Of a stretch of DNA of 64,000 nucleotides, positions 35,349 to 43,840 are shown in pieces (positions within the stretch are counted from its first letter, which is position 1; the number at the start of each line of letters is the position of its first letter). The stretch is from contig CBDEUB010000002.1 of the NCBI GenBank assembly GCA_965243145.1, positions 1,116,001 through 1,180,000 on the forward strand. The letters are read 5' to 3'. Below the pieces are notes generated by a model. It ran no database searches, was not told the origin of the DNA, and saw nothing but the letters and a program-made list of their open reading frames with translations. The position numbers were made by a program, and so were the translations under genes. The stretch comes from CBDBLK01 sp965243145 (GTDB lineage Bacteria; Bdellovibrionota; Bacteriovoracia; Bacteriovoracales; Bacteriovoracaceae).

Positions 35349-35637
35349 TTCGTTACTGAAAAAATATCCCATTCCTGAAACATCGCAATCCCTATTGAAA
35401 ATATGTGTTTTTATGTACAATTAAATAGTCTACCACGGAAATTTCACAAATAAAAAATAATGTAAAGCGATAAAAATGATTCCACTCCTCATATATTGCA
35501 TATTGGCCCTAAGGCCTCAACATTTAAATAAACGAAGATAGAAGTGGGGCCATAATTTAACAATAAGCAACATTCGCCAAAAATTTTTTAAAAAATGATA
35601 ATGACTCGCATTTCAATAAAAAACAGTCATAAAGGCA

Positions 35638-35661
35638 AGGCCAAATGATTTGGCCTATTTT
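35638..35661 (+). terminator. Probable terminator after the restriction-modification genes
   Basis: An 8-bp perfect stem AGGCCAAA/TTTGGCCT with a 3-base loop, followed by A and five T. It lies about 290 bases after the endonuclease stop, so a closer terminator may exist. Confidence 0.55.
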
Positions 35662-35713
35662 TATCAATTTAGCGCAATGTATTAAAAAATCGAGTCGCTG
35701 ATGGCCAAATTGA

Positions 35714-35734
35714 AGAGGCCTTGGAAAGGCCTCT
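35714..35734. repeat. GGCC-centred inverted repeat
   Basis: A 9-bp perfect stem AGAGGCCTT/AAGGCCTCT with a GGA loop, and directly next to it a second small stem CGCCT/AGGCG. No T-run follows. Confidence 0.7.
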
Positions 35735-35790
35735 ACGCCTAAAATAAAGGCGAAAGAGGGGTTATTTCTCAATGCATTAGAATTTTTATA

Positions 35791-35889
35791 GTGAAATTTT
35801 TATCAAAAATGAAAAAATATTCTTTTTCTTTTAGAAAATTTGTGCCAAGTTACAGGAACTTAAAAGACTCATTGCGTGTAAATAAAAAA
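35791..35889 (+). repeat. Inverted-repeat arm 2 (leader of regulator 2)
   Basis: Counterpart of 33873-33971 in opposite orientation. With the regulator genes it forms a larger imperfect inverted duplication around the restriction-modification module. Confidence 0.8.
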
Positions 35890-35961
35890 AATGGTGGATT
35901 AAATTTTTTGAGTGAATTTTTCCTTGCTGTTTCAAGATTAAACATATTTAATTTATATTAA
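35791..35961 (+). CDS. Possible small protein or leader peptide upstream of regulator 2
   Basis: GTG at 35791 (or ATG 35809) opens a frame of 56 (50) codons starting VKFLSKMKKYSFSFRKFVP and ending at TAA 35959-35961. The first 33 codons are preserved in the inverted arm at 33873-33971, with two silent and two conservative changes, which hints at coding or leader function. No clear ribosome site is present, the two copies diverge after RVNKK, and the region may instead be conserved as a promoter. Treat as tentative. Confidence 0.35.
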   Translation: MKFLSKMKKYSFSFRKFVPSYRNLKDSLRVNKKNGGLNFLSEFFLAVSRLNIFNLY

Positions 35962-36018
35962 TAGTAATAAATACATCGTGTTAAATGTTAGCACGCACAA
36001 AAAACAGGGGGTAAGAAA

Positions 36019-36603
36019 ATGAAAATTGTTTTGGTTGCTGCTAACGATTCCCAAATTGATTACGCTCCACTCAATGAAAATCCTCAGAGTTTGACTTTCT
36101 CCTTTCAAACTTTGACCGAATTTCTTCTCGACCGCGCACCCTGTGACTTTTTAGTTCTCGAACAACGGGCCATTGGAAATGAAACCGATGTCCAGCGGTT
36201 GCGGGAAAAAATTTCTCTGGATCGCATTTTCCTCATCCTCGAATCGACACAAGTAGGGATGATGGACGGACATTTAAAACAAGGAGTTCGGGATGTTTTT
36301 GTCCTGCCTCTCAATTTTACCGAGTTTTCCATCAAACTCAAACACGCTACCCAAATTAAGCGCAGTCCAGTTTTTGAAAATTGCAAGCTGGGCATGAGTC
36401 TCAAACAAATCCTCATTTCCGAAGTTCTCAAAATGTATGGCCCACAAGGGGTCACCCGACAAAAAATTTTGGAAGAGGTGTGGGGAGGCGAAAAAGTGGA
36501 ATCAAAAAATGTCGATGTTCACATTCACAATTTGAGAAAAATTTTCAAGAAGCAGGGCAAGCGCATTGTCTGGCGGGAAAATCGCTGGTTTCTGGTAGAG
36601 TAG
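36019..36603 (+). CDS. Winged-helix response-regulator-like protein 2
   Basis: A 194-residue protein with an N-terminal receiver-like domain (KIVLVAANDSQIDY, DFLVLEQRAIG, RIFLILEST, RDVFVLPLNFTEFSIKLKHA) and a C-terminal OmpR/PhoB-type winged helix (TRQKILEEVWGGEKVESKNVDVHIHNLRKIFKKQGK, then RWFLVE). The usual acidic pocket and phosphoacceptor Asp are not evident, so control is probably not by classical phosphotransfer. No kinase gene is near. It is the intact version of the truncated paralogue at 33252. GGGGGTAAG precedes the ATG. Confidence 0.85.
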   Translation: MKIVLVAANDSQIDYAPLNENPQSLTFSFQTLTEFLLDRAPCDFLVLEQRAIGNETDVQRLREKISLDRIFLILESTQVGMMDGHLKQGVRDVFVLPLNFTEFSIKLKHATQIKRSPVFENCKLGMSLKQILISEVLKMYGPQGVTRQKILEEVWGGEKVESKNVDVHIHNLRKIFKKQGKRIVWRENRWFLVE

Positions 36604-36627
36604 CGGCCGACGAGAGTTCCAAAAGCA

Positions 36628-37416
36628 TCAAAGGCCCTCTAAAAATATTTTCAACTGGCGGTTAAACGCGCCACTTTGTTCAAAGTGGGGATAGTGGCAA
36701 GTGCCATCTATTTCAAAATAGTTTTCTTCTCCCACCACATTCTTAATATAGGCACAGTTGATGAGTTTATCGCCGGAAGTTCCAATAAAGGCAAAGGGAA
36801 TTTTGAGATTGCGAACAATGTCGGCCTCGCCAAAAGGATATGTATTCAGGGCCGCCTGGAACGAATCCCGAAAATGGGGGTCACAAACGCCGAGCCAGTC
36901 CTCAATTTTGCTCTGGAGAAGGGCCTCATTGGCAAAAATTTTGGCCACCATCCTTTTTTCAGCAACGGCCAATTGCTTTTGAAAAAGACAATTCAGGTCT
37001 TGTAAAGGGTAATGGCCCTTGAAAAAATCTTCCAGCGTATTGAGTGGCGGTGTTTGGGATAAAACCAGTCCGGCCAGTTCCATTTTTTGGGATGCCCTAA
37101 TGGAAAGATTGCCTCCCAGAGAATGTCCTACTAAAACTGGCCTGGACAACTTGAGTTTTTGGCAAAATTCCACCAGACACAAAACGAAATCCTCCAGAGA
37201 ATAATTCGTCTTTCTAGCACTGGCACCGTGTCCGGGAAGGTCGAGGGCCAAAAGGTGATAACTGGCCAAAGTTTCATCTTGAAATTGCCTTTCAAAAGAT
37301 TCTTTAGCACTGTTGTTGCCATGAACAAAGAGAGCGGGAGTGCCCTCGGTGCTATTTTCAATATAGCTTATTTCTCCATGGGAGAGGTTGATCGACTTTG
37401 TTTTAAAAGACATCAT
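36628..37416 (-). CDS. Alpha/beta-hydrolase (paralogue 1)
   Basis: A 262-residue alpha/beta-hydrolase with oxyanion-loop motif LFVHGNN, nucleophile elbow VGHSLGG (Ser near residue 100), LALDLPGHGAS and a C-terminal catalytic His in CHYPHFEQ. It lacks a signal peptide, so it is cytoplasmic. The substrate is unknown; the small-ester or lactone hydrolase range fits. A paralogue at 57851 keeps the same start (SFETKSINLS) and end (HYPHFEQSEAFN). It converges with regulator 2, 24 bases apart. Confidence 0.87.
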   Translation of the reverse strand: MMSFKTKSINLSHGEISYIENSTEGTPALFVHGNNSAKESFERQFQDETLASYHLLALDLPGHGASARKTNYSLEDFVLCLVEFCQKLKLSRPVLVGHSLGGNLSIRASQKMELAGLVLSQTPPLNTLEDFFKGHYPLQDLNCLFQKQLAVAEKRMVAKIFANEALLQSKIEDWLGVCDPHFRDSFQAALNTYPFGEADIVRNLKIPFAFIGTSGDKLINCAYIKNVVGEENYFEIDGTCHYPHFEQSGAFNRQLKIFLEGL

Positions 37417-37498
37417 TCTGATCCAAAATAGAGTTAAAATATTTTAACCCATTTTGGTGTGGACTATCAAATCCCCGTCATCCGATTGAAGGACTTTC

Positions 37499-38899
37499 TC
37501 AAAGAGTGTGCTGTACGCGAATAAAGAAAGTGTCGCCCGTGCGGTAAGTAGACCAATAAGAGGCCGCATCGGGGGCCTTGATCAATTCCACGCCAATGCC
37601 CAGGGAAAAGCTGGGCAGGGGAAGGTAGTTCAAGTCAAAATGGATCAAATTGTCCTCTCTCGCCACATCGTAGCGGATCGACCCGCGCGCTAAGTACTGT
37701 TCGCTCAAGGACAACTCGCCTCCCAACCCCACTGCCGTCTGCCACAAATTGGTGAGTGAGTACAATTCGTTGAGGCCCAAGTGGTGTTGACTAAAATAGT
37801 GTAAAAAGTTGAGGCCAAGGTTAAAAGTGGGGCGTTTCCATCCAAGCGTTGCATGAGCGAACAGTTCCTTTTCATAGTTGGGCAAAAGTTCCATAAACTC
37901 GGACTGAAAGAGGGCGGTCTGGCGGCGACTGCGGTTCTCCTTGAGGGGCAAAGTCAAAGTGTTCAAGTCGCGGCCTATATTGGCGTTGGGATCGACGAAA
38001 GTTACCCCGCCTCCCCAAAACGACTCCCCCATTTTGCCATTCAACATCAATCCGGCCACAAAATGGTGGTTGACGATGGGATTCCCCTTCACCAAGACCG
38101 AGTTCATTTGCGAGTCGTAGAAGGCCTCGCCATTAATGCGCACGGAGGTTTCCGGCTTGTAAATGGCAAAAGCACTGGCCTTTAAATCTGGCGAAATGGG
38201 AAGCCCCAAATTGAGGCCCAAGGATTTTTGAATAAAAACATCTTCGTAGGGAGGCATGTCGAGCTGGTATCTGATTTCGCTCTCTTCTTCCCCCACCGCA
38301 GTCCGCCTGGGAGGAGTTTGCGCCCAGCCAGAACTGCTGATCACTTGGCCATTTTCCACATGAAAGCGCGGGTTGATATTGGGAATATAAAACAGCGAGG
38401 CAAAAAACTGCCCCTCCACATCCCCCAAACGACGGGAGTAGAACATGCCCAAATTTCCGTGTTGTTTGTCGTCCATCAGTCTCAGGAAGCGTTGGCCATT
38501 GAGGTGGCGGAGTTGCCAAAACCTCTCGTAAGGTGCCCAATCCAAAATTTGCTGGCCAAATTTAAAGCGGGAATCCTCTTCTCCTTCAAAACTGACATAG
38601 GCCTCGTTGAGAGAGGACACCACTTTGGCATCTTTTTCCAGCACATATTTGAGATCGACATCGGTCGCCACCCCCCAACGGCCCCATTTGAAATCGCCGG
38701 TATGGCCAATTTCCAGACTGTCTAGGCCGCTGGGACGCTTGTTATAGGCGGTCTGGCGGCCCCCCGAGGGGTTGAGGTGCTGCAAACTCTCCAACTTGAA
38801 ACGCAATCCCCGGCCATAGGGACGCGCTCCTTTGGTGCTTTTGGAAATCATAATTGTGCTGAAGGCCGCCAAAATGGCCATGGAAAAGCATTTTTTCAT
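37499..38899 (-). CDS. Outer-membrane beta-barrel (porin-like) protein
   Basis: A 466-residue protein with a signal peptide (CFSMAILAAFSTIMISKS) and a mature part of alternating amphipathic strands (GVATDVDLKYVLE, NEAYVSFEGEEDSRFKFGQQ, GMFYSRRLGDVEGQFFASLFYIP) ending FFIRVQHTL. This predicts a 16- to 18-strand barrel. No exact family was recognised; a DUF1302-like or alginate-export-like barrel is possible. ATG 38899 is preceded by GGGAGG; ATG 38908 is also in frame. The gene is divergent from queE. Confidence 0.72.
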   Translation of the reverse strand: MKKCFSMAILAAFSTIMISKSTKGARPYGRGLRFKLESLQHLNPSGGRQTAYNKRPSGLDSLEIGHTGDFKWGRWGVATDVDLKYVLEKDAKVVSSLNEAYVSFEGEEDSRFKFGQQILDWAPYERFWQLRHLNGQRFLRLMDDKQHGNLGMFYSRRLGDVEGQFFASLFYIPNINPRFHVENGQVISSSGWAQTPPRRTAVGEEESEIRYQLDMPPYEDVFIQKSLGLNLGLPISPDLKASAFAIYKPETSVRINGEAFYDSQMNSVLVKGNPIVNHHFVAGLMLNGKMGESFWGGGVTFVDPNANIGRDLNTLTLPLKENRSRRQTALFQSEFMELLPNYEKELFAHATLGWKRPTFNLGLNFLHYFSQHHLGLNELYSLTNLWQTAVGLGGELSLSEQYLARGSIRYDVAREDNLIHFDLNYLPLPSFSLGIGVELIKAPDAASYWSTYRTGDTFFIRVQHTL

Positions 38900-39028
38900 C
38901 CCTCCCATACTATTAGAGGCCACTCCGACAGGCCACAAATAACGCCTAGTGAGCAAATTTTACAGATTCTGCTTGGTGGGCCACCCCTGCCGTGCTAGGA
39001 TGCGCTTCCTGTAGAGACGAGTAGAAAA

Positions 39029-39748
39029 ATGACGCAAAAAGAAATACGCGCCCACCTGCACTCCATCTATTTGGCCACTGAAGGGGAGGGCATCCATATT
39101 GGAACCCCGCAAATTTTTGTGCGCTTTCAGGGCTGTGCCATTGGATGCCGCAACTGCGATTCCCGCGACACCTGGGATTTTGGCCATTCTCCCGGCGTTA
39201 CCCTTGACAATGCAATGCAGGATATACGGCTTCAAGGAGGGGAAGGCGCAATTCGTCGAGTGTCCATCACCGGTGGCGACCCTTTGCATAGCAAGCATCT
39301 GCCCAGCGTTATGGAATTGGTCAAACGACTCAAAGCGGCCAAATATTGGATCAACCTGGAGGCCTCGGGAACGCGCATCGTCCACCAACTCTTCGACTTG
39401 CTGGACTTTATCTCCTTTGACCTCAAACCTCCCTCCACGGGAGTTGCCATGGATGGCCAAAACTTGCTCACTCTGGCGGATCACTACCCTGGCCGCTGCC
39501 AAGTGAAAACAGTGATCGAAAATGAGGCCGACTTTGCCTGGACACTGGAGCACTACCGCGAGTTTCGGGCAGCGAGGCCCACCGTAGACATTCCCTGGTG
39601 CCTGACCCCCTGCTACCTCCCCGGCGAAGATTTCCCCCAAAAGCGCTTCCAAAACATTTTGGCCCTCAACGCCGAGGCCAGCGGCCCCTTTCGAGTCATC
39701 GGCCAACAACACAAATGGATTTACGGTTCAGAGGCACGGGGAGTGTAG
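39029..39748 (+). CDS. queE: QueE, 7-carboxy-7-deazaguanine synthase
   Basis: A 239-residue radical-SAM enzyme that makes 7-carboxy-7-deazaguanine in queuosine synthesis. The iron-sulfur motif is CAIGCRNCD (C-x3-C-x2-C, residues 35-42), preceded by TEGEGIHIGTPQIFVRFQG. VSITGGDPL is the SAM-binding GGEP-like motif and FDLKPPSTG a substrate-site element. No queC, queD or queF adjoins it. Confidence 0.92.
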   Translation: MTQKEIRAHLHSIYLATEGEGIHIGTPQIFVRFQGCAIGCRNCDSRDTWDFGHSPGVTLDNAMQDIRLQGGEGAIRRVSITGGDPLHSKHLPSVMELVKRLKAAKYWINLEASGTRIVHQLFDLLDFISFDLKPPSTGVAMDGQNLLTLADHYPGRCQVKTVIENEADFAWTLEHYREFRAARPTVDIPWCLTPCYLPGEDFPQKRFQNILALNAEASGPFRVIGQQHKWIYGSEARGV

Positions 39749-39778
39749 GGGCCTTCACGCCCCGTCTGAGAAAAAACT

Positions 39779-41044
39779 TTAGAACATTCCAGTCAGTCGA
39801 TCATAAACTTTTTTGGCCACCTGATCAAAAATGTCCATGCTTTTCTTTACAAAATTTTCAATGGCCTGCGGAGAGTTCTCTACCCCTAGGGGAAATTGTT
39901 TGGGTTCACTGTCAGAATGTAACATTTCCTTCCTATATAATCTCAATTCCTCAACGCTTAGAATACCTACTTTATTCAAATCCTTGACATCAAAATATAT
40001 TGGAAGTTCTTGAATCAGCGTATAATAAGTCAGTTCGAGCATCTCCCTTTCCATCCTTGGCCTGATCCGCTCCATTTCGAGAATAAACGCATTGTGGAAG
40101 GAGGCTATCATCGTTTCATAAATGCCGTTCCTGATCCAATCTCCAACCCACTCCTCTCGAAAGGTCATGTGGGCACCATCATGCCAAAAAATCCATTCGG
40201 GGGGCCTAAGTTTTCCATCGGCCTGAAAGGCGTTGTTGACCAAGGCGTGGAGGTACACTCTTTGGCCAACGAGGCGGGTGATCGGCATTTTACCCCAAAG
40301 GCCATCCATTTGCGGCATAATGATCACCTCGGGAAATTGATCCAGTTTTCCATAAGCCTCAAAATCCTCATAATTCTCAAAAATGAACTTCCTCGGAGTC
40401 CTTACTTTCTTTTTCTCTTTTTCCATCAAATAGAACGCCTCCAAGCGATCGTTTGTCATCCAATCTCCCGACAGGTAAAGCCTGGCCCGAAAACCACTTG
40501 TGTTATCAAGCAAATAATCCGATCCTCGCTGTTCCAACAGAGTGGCTAAGATGGAGAGGCGGTAATTGAGATTGACAAATTTTCTATAGGTGACTGTCCG
40601 GTTTTGTACCCACGCCAAGGCCTCGCGCCTAAAATCTTCCAATATGGCCAACCTCTCTTGCTTGTCCAAAGAGTTTTGATCGCGGATGCCCTTTTCCACA
40701 TAGTCGAGGTGGGGTTTAACCAGTTCCGCAAACTCTTTAATGTGGCCTTTCCAGGGATCAACATCACCAGAACGCAGTTTTTGGGCCAGGCGAAGATGGC
40801 CCTCCACTTGATCCAGGCCCCTGATATAGCTCTCTCTAAACCCCAGGGCGCGCAAGGCCTTTTCGCTCGATCCTTCTACCATTGGCCCCAGCGGGTAAGG
40901 CCTGTCAAAGAAGAGTTTTGCGAGACGATGACACTTTGAACTCAAGTTCAAAGAAATGGTGGCAAAAGTGCTACCGGCACAAAAAAAGGGAAGGCACAAG
41001 GCCGCCAAAAGGGCAAAAATACAATGTTTCAAACGGTAGGCCAT
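39779..41044 (-). CDS. Secreted protein of unknown function (tandem paralogue A)
   Basis: A 421-residue protein with a signal peptide (HCIFALLAALCLPFFCAGSTFA). The mature part is helical at first (SYIRGLDQVEGHLRLAQKL, DYVEKGIRDQNSLDKQERLAIL), then has FPEVIIMPQMDGLWGKMPITRLVGQRVYLHALVN and IFWHDGAHMTF. The clustered His and Asp could bind metal, but no known family was recognised. It is 421 against 413 residues in the downstream-lying copy B and differs mainly in the middle (KFIFENYEDFEAYG is absent from B). Part of a direct tandem duplication. Confidence 0.8.
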   Translation of the reverse strand: MAYRLKHCIFALLAALCLPFFCAGSTFATISLNLSSKCHRLAKLFFDRPYPLGPMVEGSSEKALRALGFRESYIRGLDQVEGHLRLAQKLRSGDVDPWKGHIKEFAELVKPHLDYVEKGIRDQNSLDKQERLAILEDFRREALAWVQNRTVTYRKFVNLNYRLSILATLLEQRGSDYLLDNTSGFRARLYLSGDWMTNDRLEAFYLMEKEKKKVRTPRKFIFENYEDFEAYGKLDQFPEVIIMPQMDGLWGKMPITRLVGQRVYLHALVNNAFQADGKLRPPEWIFWHDGAHMTFREEWVGDWIRNGIYETMIASFHNAFILEMERIRPRMEREMLELTYYTLIQELPIYFDVKDLNKVGILSVEELRLYRKEMLHSDSEPKQFPLGVENSPQAIENFVKKSMDIFDQVAKKVYDRLTGMF

Positions 41045-41204
41045 AATTTTCGCATTATGCCATTATTCCATTCTAGGGACAAGATTTTTTCTATATCGCG
41101 TAAAAATTTCACGGTTTTTAACAGAGAAGTGGGAAAATGGCCCTCAACTCAAGTCAAAAATCCCCCGGGCCGGGGAGCGCGCACGCCCTGCTTGAGAGAG
41201 AACT
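41045..41204. repeat. Promoter-containing spacer, duplicated copy 1
   Basis: This spacer is repeated almost exactly at 42447-42600: both contain ATTATGC(C/T)ATTATT, GGACAAGATTTTTT, TATCGCGTAAAAATTTCAC and the GGGGAGCGCGCACGCCCTG block. So the duplication unit is gene plus upstream region, about 1.4 kb. Confidence 0.8.
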
Positions 41205-42446
41205 TTAGAATATTCCAGTCAGTCGATCATAAATTTTTTTGGCCACCCGATCGAAAATGTCCATGCTTTTCTTTACAAAATTTTCAATGGCCTGCGGGGA
41301 GTTCTCCAACCCCAAGGGAAATTCTCCGTGCTTGTCGGAAGGGTGTAATACCTTTACACCTAATCTATATTGTCTCAATTCCCGAGTGCTTGGAATTCCT
41401 ATCTTACTCAAATTCTCGCCCACAAGAGCGCCTGGAAGTTCGTGAACCAGTGTATAATAAGTCAGTTCGAGCATCTCCCTTTCCATCCTTGGCCTGGCCT
41501 GCTCCATTTCGACAACAAACGCATTGTGGAAGGGGGCCATTATATTCTCGTAAATGCCTATCCTGATCCAATCCCCAACCCGATACTCTCGAATACTCAT
41601 GTGGTTTCCATCGTGCCAAAAAATCCAATCGGGGGGCCTGTCTGCTCCATCGGCCTTGGCGGCGTTGTTGACTAAGGCGTGGAGGTACACCCTTTGGCCA
41701 GCGAGGCGGGTGATCGGCATTTTGCCCCAAAGGCCATCCATTTGTGGCATGATGATCACCTCGGGAAATTGATCCAGTTTTTCATAAATGGACTCCGGAC
41801 TCTCTACTTTCTTCCTCTCTTTTCCCAACAGATAGGCCGCCTCCAAGCGGCCGTTTGTCATCCAATCTCCCGATTTGTAGAGCCTAGCGCGAAAACCACT
41901 TCCATCTGCAAGCAAACTCCCCGATCCCCGCAGTCCCAAGGGAGTGGCCAAGATGGAGAGGCGGTAATTGAGGTTGACAAATTTTCTATAGGTGACCGTC
42001 CGGTTTTGTACCCATGTAGAGGCCTCGCGCCTGAAATTTTCCAGTATGGCCAACCTCTCCCGCTTGTCCAAAGAGTTTTGATCGCGGATGCCCCTCTCCA
42101 CATAGTCGAGGTGGGGTTCAACCAGTTCCGCAAATTCTTCAATGTGGTCTTTCCAGGGGTCAACGGTGCCAGAGCGCAGTTTTTTGGCCAGGCGAAGATG
42201 GCCCTCCGCTTGATCCAGGCCCTTAATATAGCTCTCCCTAAACCCCAGGGCGCGTAAGGCCTCTTCGCTCGCCCCCTCAACCGTTGGCCCCGGCGGAGAA
42301 GGCCTATCAAAAAAGAATTTTGCGAGACGATGACACTCTGAACTCAAGTTCAAAGAAATGATGGCAAAAGTGCTACCGGCACAAAAAAAGGGAAGGCACA
42401 AGGCCGCCAAAAGGGCAAAAATACAATGTTTCAAACGGTAGGCCAT
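41205..42446 (-). CDS. Secreted protein of unknown function (tandem paralogue B)
   Basis: A 413-residue close relative of the adjacent gene; the first 27 residues differ at a single position. The blocks DGLWGKMPITRL, AGQRVYLHALVN and FWHDGNHMS are retained, as is the C-terminal SPQAIENFVKKSMDIFD. Divergence is greatest near residues 190-230 and 330-370, which suggests some specialisation after duplication. The function is unknown. Confidence 0.8.
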   Translation of the reverse strand: MAYRLKHCIFALLAALCLPFFCAGSTFAIISLNLSSECHRLAKFFFDRPSPPGPTVEGASEEALRALGFRESYIKGLDQAEGHLRLAKKLRSGTVDPWKDHIEEFAELVEPHLDYVERGIRDQNSLDKRERLAILENFRREASTWVQNRTVTYRKFVNLNYRLSILATPLGLRGSGSLLADGSGFRARLYKSGDWMTNGRLEAAYLLGKERKKVESPESIYEKLDQFPEVIIMPQMDGLWGKMPITRLAGQRVYLHALVNNAAKADGADRPPDWIFWHDGNHMSIREYRVGDWIRIGIYENIMAPFHNAFVVEMEQARPRMEREMLELTYYTLVHELPGALVGENLSKIGIPSTRELRQYRLGVKVLHPSDKHGEFPLGLENSPQAIENFVKKSMDIFDRVAKKIYDRLTGIF

Positions 42447-42554
42447 AATCTGCGCATTATGCTATTATTTCATTCTAAGGACAAGATTTTTTTATATCGC
42501 GTAAAAATTTCACGGTTTTTAACAACTTCGAGAATTGGGAAAATGGCCTTCAAC
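42447..42554. repeat. Promoter-containing spacer, duplicated copy 2
   Basis: Counterpart of 41045-41204; similarity continues to about 42600, inside the 3' end of the SprT-like gene. The last codons of that gene (QGVRAPRPGGFLT) therefore belong to the duplicated unit. Confidence 0.75.
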
Positions 42555-43685
42555 TCAAGTCAAAAATCCCCCTGGCCGGGGAGCGCGCACGCCCTGCCTG
42601 AGAGAGAGGTTTTGGCCGTCAGAAAATCCTAAATCGGAGGCCTCACGGTTGGCCGCCTTGGCCCACCGGGTGCTGCTCAAGTGCGGGTAGGCCAGGGCCT
42701 TATACCGTTCAATATTTTGCTTGATCACTACCAGGGCAACCTCCTCCAATCCATCGGCACGGGGGGCCGCCCCCTTTGGGGATTGCTTTTGCAATTTGGC
42801 CGAGAGTCCCCTGGCCACACCTGTAATATAGGATTTTTTTTGCCCGAACCCGCGCAATCGGTGAGTGCGCTTAGTGCGGTTCCACAACTGCTCAAATTCC
42901 AATGCCAAGTATTTGGCCATGTAGTCGGCCAACTCCACGCTGACTCGATCGCCACAGACTTCCAAATACACGCCGTTGTCTTTGGTGCGGTTTAAAACCA
43001 CTCCCACGAAAAAGTGTTCCAAGATTTGGGAGAGGCCAAGGGCGGTGGCGTTCACTCGCTTTGTCCAATAGGCCCGCTTGACGAACACTTCCCGCCTGTC
43101 TTCGTAAGGCGCTCCCCCATCCCGCTCGATTTGTTGTAAATTGTACTTGAGCAAAATTTGATTGGCCTTGAGGGTGGCCAATTCGGCCTCGTGAACATTT
43201 TGCGAACTGCTCAAGTTGAGCAGCTTTTGCAGGCGGTGGAAAATTTTTTCAAATTCGGGGCCAGCATCGATCCGCTCATTGTCCAAGTCCAAATTGCCGT
43301 AGGCCGAAGACACTTCTGGCCCCCAACCGAATTGCCGGCACACTTGGCGGTATTCGCGGCCGTGGTGGGCCAATTCCCCCTCTCTGTGGCCAAACTTGAG
43401 ATGGCAATAAAAGTGCGCCCACTCGTGGCGCAAAATATTGTCCAAAACCTGGGGTTTGGCGCGGTAGAGAAGTTGCTTGTTGATGGCGATGCGGTTGGTT
43501 TGGCAGTCAAAATAACCCAGCTTAGTGGAGTCTTCAAAGGCGACGATTTCAAAGGGCACCCAATACCCGCTCCAGGCAAAGCGCCGCCTCTTCACCTCCA
43601 GGCCCATTTCGTGGGCCAAAATTTGGCGCGATCGCTGGGCCAAGCGCTGAAGATAAGCGTTGATGGTGCTGGAATAAACTAACAT
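42555..43685 (-). CDS. SprT-like zinc metallopeptidase with DUF2786-like C-terminal part
   Basis: A 376-residue protein with zinc motif ILRHEWAHFYCHLKFGH (HExxH) followed by HHGREYRQVCRQFGW (the downstream His), the SprT arrangement. Before it lies GYFDCQTNRIAINKQLL, also SprT-like. The C-terminal half (NVHEAELATLKANQILLKYNL, YLEVCGDRVSVELADYMAKYL) resembles DUF2786, often fused to SprT-like domains. SprT-like proteins act in DNA-protein crosslink repair in eukaryotes; the bacterial role is unclear. ATG 43685 is preferred; TTG 43709 abuts the palindromic element. Confidence 0.8.
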   Translation of the reverse strand: MLVYSSTINAYLQRLAQRSRQILAHEMGLEVKRRRFAWSGYWVPFEIVAFEDSTKLGYFDCQTNRIAINKQLLYRAKPQVLDNILRHEWAHFYCHLKFGHREGELAHHGREYRQVCRQFGWGPEVSSAYGNLDLDNERIDAGPEFEKIFHRLQKLLNLSSSQNVHEAELATLKANQILLKYNLQQIERDGGAPYEDRREVFVKRAYWTKRVNATALGLSQILEHFFVGVVLNRTKDNGVYLEVCGDRVSVELADYMAKYLALEFEQLWNRTKRTHRLRGFGQKKSYITGVARGLSAKLQKQSPKGAAPRADGLEEVALVVIKQNIERYKALAYPHLSSTRWAKAANREASDLGFSDGQNLSLRQGVRAPRPGGFLT

Positions 43686-43713
43686 GAAAGCGAAAACCTG
43701 CAATAACAACTAG

Positions 43714-43840
43714 GTAAGTGCTCACAATTTAGGTCAGATTGGGATGAAGCGAGGCGGAGCGACTGAGGCGTACCAAGAGTACGCTGCAAGAAGCGACGGT
43801 GAAGCTGAGTCACAAGATGGCCTGAAGTGTGGGCACTTAC
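43714..43840. repeat. Palindromic mobile element, copy 3 (127-bp core)
   Basis: Core form only, with ends GTAAGTGCTCACAATTTAG and revcomp GTAAGTGCCCACACTTCAG. Both ends carry G where copies 1 and 2 carry C (GTAACTG), a paired change. The inner hairpin is GCGTAC/GTACGC. It supplies the TAA stop of sdhB (43837-43839) and is inverted relative to copy 4 at the other end of the sdh operon. The same reading frame is open, coding HNLGQIGMKRGGATEA. Confidence 0.82.

Larger units (their letters stand above)
35349..35790. other. AT-rich intergenic DNA dense in GGCC palindromes and hairpins
   Basis: No gene is supported. Between 35461 and 35760 I count eight GGCC by eye in AT-rich DNA. Two strong hairpins are visible: AGGCCAAA/TTTGGCCT (35638-35656) followed by ATTTTT, a probable terminator for the restriction module, and AGAGGCCTT/AAGGCCTCT (35714-35734). 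Confidence 0.7.

Noticed and set aside
35557..35772. Minus-strand 71-codon frame in the AT-rich gap
   Set aside because: It spans hairpins and GGCC palindromes, has no ribosome site and no protein-like composition.
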